A stretch of DNA of 11,018 nt from Deltaproteobacteria bacterium. GTDB lineage: Bacteria; Desulfobacterota; BSN033; UBA1163. A program made the translations under genes and the position numbers. The notes beneath the pieces were generated by a model, which saw only the letters and a list, made by a program, of their open reading frames with translations, was not told where the DNA came from and ran no database searches. The stretch covers positions 1-11,018 of the forward strand of contig VGSD01000056.1 of the NCBI GenBank assembly GCA_016875155.1, read 5' to 3'. This document shows positions 6,939 to 11,018 of this stretch, piece by piece; position 1 is the stretch's first letter, and each line of letters begins with the position of its first letter.

Positions 6939-9464
6939 TTACATGAACTGATTCAAATGGACATAATCCTTTATGTATTCGGGGATGATGGTCCGCCATT
7001 CGCTGAGAGCTTTAAAATCTTCTAAAGAAACCTTCGGATTCGTTGCCAAGCGGTTAAATTCCTTCTTTTCTACGATGTCACGGATTTCACCATCCGTCAC
7101 ATAGGCTTTAAAGAACTGCCGAATCACCTGCATATGTGCGGCGTCCGGCTTGTGGATTGAAACAAACTTGGCAAGCTCTTCTTCAAGGAGTTCATCTTTT
7201 GTTTTAAACCGGTCAATACCGCCAAAGACTTTTTCTATAATCTCCCTTAAGGTAAGTCTCCGGTCAAGCTGAACAGATTTACGGAGTTTATCGAGGTTAA
7301 AAAACTCCTTTGGCTTATCTAAAATGTTATTCCGGACATATTCTTCGACTGCACGGACATCACCCCGATCATAAAGAGTGCGAATGATTTCATCCCCTTT
7401 TACCTTCTCTTCGAATTGTTCATAGAACTTTCGGTCTATCTTCATTCCATGAACTGGAACAGGTGTCTCAATATACATCTTCAAAGGATCAGGGTCTATA
7501 TTTGTGTATCCCAATTCTTCTGGAGGCGGCGGAGGTATCGGTTCAGGGCTAGGGGATTTTGGCCACATAGGAGGTAGTTTGATCACTTCGTCGTAGTTGA
7601 ACTTCTCCTCGAAGTATTCGCAATTGGCAAAAAAGTCAAAGAGTTTGAATTTCTCTTTGGGCCTGTTATGTTCTTCAACCTGGCCGCCTTCCTTCTCAAC
7701 ATATCGGAAGCTATATTTTCGTGTCCCCCGTCCTTTGATCTGGATGAAGTCGGTCGGCGAGAAGATGGGGCGAAGGAGAACTATATTCAGAATATCCTCA
7801 CAATCATAACCTGTTGTCATCATGCCGACTGTAACACAGACGCGGGTTTTGGAACTGTCATAACCTTCAAGGAAACGCGTATGGCCATTCAGATTGTTGT
7901 TGGCGAAACTGACTGCCATCTGTTGGGCATCCGTAATCAATGAAGTTATCTGGACGGCAAAATCGGAGTTGTATTTGCCTGGGAACTGGGCATCAGCAAA
8001 CTCATTTAGAACCTTAGTGATCCGGGTGGCGTGGTCCTGCCGCACACAGAAGATGATGGTCTTTCCGATCTCACCACTCAGAGGATCTCGCAAGGCGTGT
8101 TTCAGAAAGGTCTCACAGAAGACGCGATTGGTCTCGTCAGAGAAGAATTTCTTTTCGAAGTCCCTGCCGAAAAAGGTCTGCTCAACCAGTTCTCCATCCT
8201 CGTTTTCCTGCATGACTGAATAACCTTCATCCGAAAGCATTTCAGTGGTGATTTCAGTGCGTGCGTCAACCACCACAGGATTTAGAAGCCACTTTTCATT
8301 AACTCCATCAATGAGGCTATAACGGAACGTGGGAATTCCGCTCTCACAGCCAAATGTCTTGTAGGTGTCAAGAAGTTGGCGGCGCTCCCATTCCCTTGGG
8401 TCACGCTGGCTAATCCGGGCCGGATCGATCTTTTTCAGATAATCCTTTGGTGTGGCCGTCAAGCCAAGCTTGTAACCAATGAAATATTCAAAAACCGCCC
8501 TGCTATTTCCGCTGATGGAGCGGTGGGACTCATCAGAGATCAGAAGATCAAAGTCCGTAGGGGAAAAGAGCCTTCGGTATTTGTTGTTAAAGAGAAGGCT
8601 CTGGACCGTGGTTACTACAATTTCCGCCTTTCGCCAATCATCGCGATTCTCTTTGTATATCACCGTTCGGAAATCGTTCTTGAGGAATTGCACAAACCTC
8701 TTTATGGCTTGGTTTTCCAGTTCCAGGCGGTCAACAAGAAAAAGTACACGTTTGGCATTGCCCGTTCGCATAAAAAGCTTAATCACGGCAGCAGCAAGTA
8801 ATGTCTTGCCCGTGCCGGTTGCCATTTCGAAGAGGAATCGCGTCTGTCCTTTCTTCACTGCTTCTTGAAGGGCTGAAATGGCCCGGAGTTGATAGGGCCT
8901 TAAAAATTTCAGCTCTGTGTCTTTGATAAAGGTTTCTCGTTCTTTCGGATCGGTCCAGCGGGGGTCATTAAAGTAGTTCGGATTTTGTGTAATGGCAATA
9001 TAATCCTTTTCAACCTTTTCTTTAATCAGGTTCTCAGGATTGGGCTTGAAGGCGTGGAAATGATCGAGAGATTCAGGAGTGGGAAATTCTGTTATGAGAA
9101 CGGGGTTTCCCTGTTCCAGGTCCCAAAAGTAATGGAGATTGCCATTGGAGAGGATGACGAAGCGTGTGTTCTGGGATTGGGCATATTTTCGGGCCTGCTC
9201 CTTTCCAACCAATGGATCAAACTTCTCGGACTTAGCTTCTAAAACAGCTGTTGGAAACCCTCTCTCATCGAGCAAAAGGTAATCCACGAAACCATGAGCG
9301 GTCTTTTCAAAGTCATCACCAAGATTTTCGAGGGTTTTCTTTTTGAGTTTTACATGGGTTTCAAGGGTGATGTTGGCGGGGCCCTTCTCATCATCAAAGA
9401 ACCGCCAACCTGCTCTGAGAAGTAAATCATTGATCAGGATTCTGGCCTTTGCTTCCTTGGGCAT
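6939..9464 (-). CDS. hsdR: type I restriction enzyme, HsdR subunit
   Basis: The 841-residue product has the order expected of HsdR. A PD-(D/E)xK nuclease lies near the N-terminus, with D61 in FVDYLLLD and E76-x-K78 in VLEAKS. An SF2 translocase follows: Walker A ATGTGKT (K220), DESH box (311-314), TATP (336-339) and the motif-VI-like QIKGRGTRKY (about residue 575). A proline-rich hinge at about 633-652 leads to a helical C-terminal region resembling the EcoEI-type HsdR end. It should pump and cut unmethylated DNA in complex with HsdMS. The open frame extends to 9707, but the added 81 residues are unlike the family, cross the promoter and overlap the divergent SDR gene. ATG 9464 has GGGG 6 nt upstream; ATG 9470 is the alternative. 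All motifs are intact. Confidence 0.93.
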   Translation of the reverse strand: MPKEAKARILINDLLLRAGWRFFDDEKGPANITLETHVKLKKKTLENLGDDFEKTAHGFVDYLLLDERGFPTAVLEAKSEKFDPLVGKEQARKYAQSQNTRFVILSNGNLHYFWDLEQGNPVLITEFPTPESLDHFHAFKPNPENLIKEKVEKDYIAITQNPNYFNDPRWTDPKERETFIKDTELKFLRPYQLRAISALQEAVKKGQTRFLFEMATGTGKTLLAAAVIKLFMRTGNAKRVLFLVDRLELENQAIKRFVQFLKNDFRTVIYKENRDDWRKAEIVVTTVQSLLFNNKYRRLFSPTDFDLLISDESHRSISGNSRAVFEYFIGYKLGLTATPKDYLKKIDPARISQRDPREWERRQLLDTYKTFGCESGIPTFRYSLIDGVNEKWLLNPVVVDARTEITTEMLSDEGYSVMQENEDGELVEQTFFGRDFEKKFFSDETNRVFCETFLKHALRDPLSGEIGKTIIFCVRQDHATRITKVLNEFADAQFPGKYNSDFAVQITSLITDAQQMAVSFANNNLNGHTRFLEGYDSSKTRVCVTVGMMTTGYDCEDILNIVLLRPIFSPTDFIQIKGRGTRKYSFRYVEKEGGQVEEHNRPKEKFKLFDFFANCEYFEEKFNYDEVIKLPPMWPKSPSPEPIPPPPPEELGYTNIDPDPLKMYIETPVPVHGMKIDRKFYEQFEEKVKGDEIIRTLYDRGDVRAVEEYVRNNILDKPKEFFNLDKLRKSVQLDRRLTLREIIEKVFGGIDRFKTKDELLEEELAKFVSIHKPDAAHMQVIRQFFKAYVTDGEIRDIVEKKEFNRLATNPKVSLEDFKALSEWRTIIPEYIKDYVHLNQFM

Positions 9465-9500
9465 TATCATCCCCGCGTAGATATAAAATGATTTTGGGAT

Positions 9501-9529
9501 ATTATATTGATCCAGTGATGGAGGGTCAA
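9501..9529 (-). promoter_or_regulatory. near-consensus sigma70-type promoter for the hsdR operon
   Basis: On the minus strand TTGACC (9524-9529) is followed, after exactly 17 nt, by TATAAT (9501-9506). Transcription would begin near 9494, leaving a 5' leader of about 25-30 nt before the hsdR ATG. It fixes the hsdR start downstream and probably drives the whole block down to the AlbA_2 gene. Confidence 0.7.
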
Positions 9530-9564
9530 GGATTTTAATCGAGAGGGTTTTAGGGATTCCCATT

Positions 9565-9594
9565 TTGATAGGGTTTCTGTTAGAATGGGATAAA
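9565..9594 (+). promoter_or_regulatory. candidate promoter for the SDR gene
   Basis: TTGATA (9565-9570) and GATAAA (9589-9594) lie 18 nt apart. A strong GGAGGGG ribosome site (9606-9612) follows, 5 nt before the ATG at 9618. It is back to back with the hsdR promoter, with about 35 bp between them. Confidence 0.4.
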
Positions 9595-9617
9595 AATTTC
9601 AATCTGGAGGGGTAGAG

Positions 9618-10475
9618 ATGGAGATAAAGGGAAAAGCCTTGGTGACCGGGGCGAGTAGCGGTATTGGACGGGAGACAGCCATCAGATTGGCTAAAGAAGG
9701 CTTTCAAGTGATTGCGGCGGCACGGAGAAAAGAACGTCTCGATGAGTTAGCCAAGCAGAATCCGAATATTGTTCCAAGGATTGTGGATCTTTCTGATTCT
9801 AAGGCTCTGGATGATTTTTCTAAAGAGCTGTCCAATCTCTCAGAGCCTGTGACCATCCTCATCAACAATGCAGGTTTTAGCCTCCGGGGAGCCATTGAGG
9901 ATATTACGGTCTCAGCAGTGAAGAATCTCTTTGAGGTCAATCTCTTTGCTCTCATCAAGATTACCCAGGCCTGTCTCCCAGGAATGCGTCGTCTGAGAAA
10001 AGGAACAATCGTCAATCTCAGCTCCATCGTGGGTAAATTTCCTTTTCCGACAAGCGGTCCGTATTCAGCTACCAAACATGCTGTCGAGGCGATAAGCGAT
10101 GCCCTGAGGATGGAGGTGCGTCCTTTTGGTATTCGTGTCGTAACGATCCGGCCAGGAGTGATCGGCACTGAATTTAATGAAACGGCCAACCGATTGACAG
10201 GGGACCTTCTCTCGAGAACCGATCCTGATTACAAGACTGTGTATCAGACGTATGGCGCAGGTATGGGGAAGTTGTTCACGAATGTCTCGATCCCAGGACC
10301 GGAATTGATTGCTGATCTCATCCTCGAGGCTGTGCTCTCAGACTCTCCGAAACCAGTCTATGCGAAGGGCCCTTTTGTAGAAGAGTTTTTAGGAGAACGG
10401 TTACGACTGGATGATGAAGGTTTTTATGACTTCATGATGGAAAAGACCGGATTGAAAGGGTTGGTAGTCAAATAG
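9618..10475 (+). CDS. short-chain dehydrogenase/reductase (SDR), probably NADPH-linked
   Basis: This 285-residue protein is a classical SDR with a Rossmann fold. It shows the dinucleotide loop TGASSGIG (10-17), paired arginines after the second strand (AARRKER, R36-R37, which favour NADPH), NNAG (83-86), the structural asparagine N108, and the catalytic set S136, Y149 and K153 in NLSSIVG and YSATK, followed by RPG (178-180). It reduces a carbonyl or oxidises an alcohol in the cytoplasm; the substrate cannot be read from the sequence. The C-terminal part (about 190-285) is longer than in minimal SDRs. The start is firm, with GGAGGGG 5 nt before the ATG. It is transcribed away from the restriction block and converges on the LivF-like gene, so it appears to be a single-gene unit. 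Confidence 0.92.
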   Translation: MEIKGKALVTGASSGIGRETAIRLAKEGFQVIAAARRKERLDELAKQNPNIVPRIVDLSDSKALDDFSKELSNLSEPVTILINNAGFSLRGAIEDITVSAVKNLFEVNLFALIKITQACLPGMRRLRKGTIVNLSSIVGKFPFPTSGPYSATKHAVEAISDALRMEVRPFGIRVVTIRPGVIGTEFNETANRLTGDLLSRTDPDYKTVYQTYGAGMGKLFTNVSIPGPELIADLILEAVLSDSPKPVYAKGPFVEEFLGERLRLDDEGFYDFMMEKTGLKGLVVK

Positions 10476-10529
10476 TGGTATAGTCATATAGTCTTATTGT
10501 CGAAAATAAACTTTTTAAAATCCCTCCTG

Positions 10530-10550
10530 CCTCCCTTTGCTAAAGGGAGG
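10530..10550. terminator. perfect 9-bp hairpin between convergent genes
   Basis: CCTCCCTTT (10530-10538) and AAAGGGAGG (10542-10550) form a perfect stem with a 3-nt GCT loop, in the gap between the SDR stop and the livF-like stop. No T-run follows directly on either strand, so it is not a textbook terminator. It may still end transcription both ways, or be a copy of a repetitive intergenic (REP-like) element. Confidence 0.5.
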
Positions 10551-10567
10551 TAAACTATCTCATTATT

Positions 10568-11018
10568 TTAAATACTAACGAGATCCTTGATCTCCTGACT
10601 CTCAAGGAGGATCGAAGGGAGCCCTTCTTTAAGGATGCGGCCATTTCGAAGGATATAGCCTCGATGGGAGATCGAAAGTGTAAGAGGAATTTCCTGTTCG
10701 ACGATGAAAAGGGTAAGGCCATTCTGGTTCATCTTTTTCAGGTTGGCGAAGATCTCTTCGATGAAGTGGGGTGCAAGACCCAGAGAGGGTTCATCCAGCA
10801 TCAATAATTTAGGCCTTGCCATCAATGCTCTTCCGATGGCCAGCATCTGCTGTTCACCACCGCTCAGGGTCCCAGCCCTCTGATCTTTTCTCTCATTCAA
10901 TTTCGGAAAGAGGCGATATACGCCTTCGAGGCATTCTCCAAACCCTTCTTTTTCTTTCCTCTTTGTATAGGTGCCTAATAAGAGATTATCGAGGACAGAG
11001 AGGGTAGGAAAGATATGT
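10568..11018 (-). CDS. livF: branched-chain amino acid ABC transporter ATPase, LivF type (5' end outside window)
   Basis: The minus-strand frame is open to the window edge, from IFPTLSVLDNLLLGTYTKRK through to the stop at 10568, about 150 residues. It holds the ABC signature LSGGEQQMLAIGRAL (coding from 10867), Walker B LLMLDEPSLGLAP and the switch region FIVEQE, then the LivF-like end DRGYIL-type strand (HRGYILRNGRILKEG). LivF is normally about 235 residues, so roughly 85 residues with Walker A are missing because of the cut and not through decay. With LivG and the LivHM channel it powers uptake of leucine, isoleucine, valine or related substrates such as short amides. LivG would be expected just beyond the edge. 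A TTG at 10900 is in frame but is internal and not the start. Confidence 0.88.
   Translation of the reverse strand, partial: HIFPTLSVLDNLLLGTYTKRKEKEGFGECLEGVYRLFPKLNERKDQRAGTLSGGEQQMLAIGRALMARPKLLMLDEPSLGLAPHFIEEIFANLKKMNQNGLTLFIVEQEIPLTLSISHRGYILRNGRILKEGLPSILLESQEIKDLVSI

Noticed and set aside
8376..8868. Plus-strand open frames of 129-141 codons inside hsdR
   Set aside because: They lie opposite conserved helicase motifs, have no ribosome sites and overlap each other in different frames; they are antisense shadows.
9465..9707. N-terminal extension of hsdR as coding sequence
   Set aside because: It contains the near-consensus promoter, overlaps the well-supported SDR gene on the other strand, and does not resemble HsdR N-termini.
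10568..10900. Short 110-residue ABC protein starting at TTG 10900
   Set aside because: The same frame continues open to the window edge with LivF-like sequence, so this is the internal part of a longer gene cut by the window.
1..11018. CRISPR array, tRNA or rRNA genes
   Set aside because: No regularly spaced direct repeats and no tRNA- or rRNA-like segments were recognised by eye. The TTTTGAT units at 6521-6558 are contiguous and have no spacers.

Overview
The window looks like chromosomal DNA of a Gram-negative bacterium with moderate GC content. A Desulfobacterota- or Nitrospirota-like lineage would fit, judging from the Liv-type ABC transporter, the SDR gene and a CCTCCCTTT-GCT-AAAGGGAGG intergenic hairpin, but this is an impression and not a placement. 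Genes are tightly packed. There is no gene-free stretch above 300 bases; the largest gap is the 153-bp divergent region between hsdR and the SDR gene.

Layout. Left flank (minus strand): a small flavodoxin-family protein followed 14 nt later by a ten-helix DMT/EamA transporter. Centre (minus strand, about 1.59-9.47 kb): a restriction-modification block read from right to left: hsdR, a four-helix-bundle (S23/IVS-type) protein, a fused hsdM-hsdS gene, a Schlafen-AlbA_2/GHKL-ATPase protein, and radC. Right flank: a short-chain dehydrogenase on the plus strand, then, convergent to it, the 3' part of a livF-like ABC ATPase that runs off the window.

How the central genes fit together. A near-consensus promoter (TTGACC, 17 nt, TATAAT) lies just upstream of the best hsdR start and shows that the longest hsdR reading frame is over-extended. 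No convincing promoter is visible inside the block until after the AlbA_2 gene, so restriction, four-helix, modification/specificity and AlbA_2 proteins are probably made from one transcript, with the nuclease gene first. The four-helix gene overlaps the hsdMS start by 8 nt. The AlbA_2 gene probably starts at a TTG 2 nt after the hsdMS stop, using a Shine-Dalgarno sequence inside the hsdMS 3' end. Translational coupling is therefore likely at both junctions. RadC lies 133 nt further on, behind a small hairpin.

The most interesting structure is around the four-helix gene. It is framed by imperfect inverted repeats built from GATTTTTGAT-like units, which also encode its C-terminal tail and overlap the signals of the neighbouring genes. 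A third copy of the same 12-mer sits in frame inside hsdMS, at the hinge between methylase and specificity parts. This suggests a small repeat-bounded cassette that has inserted into, and been adopted by, a type I restriction operon.
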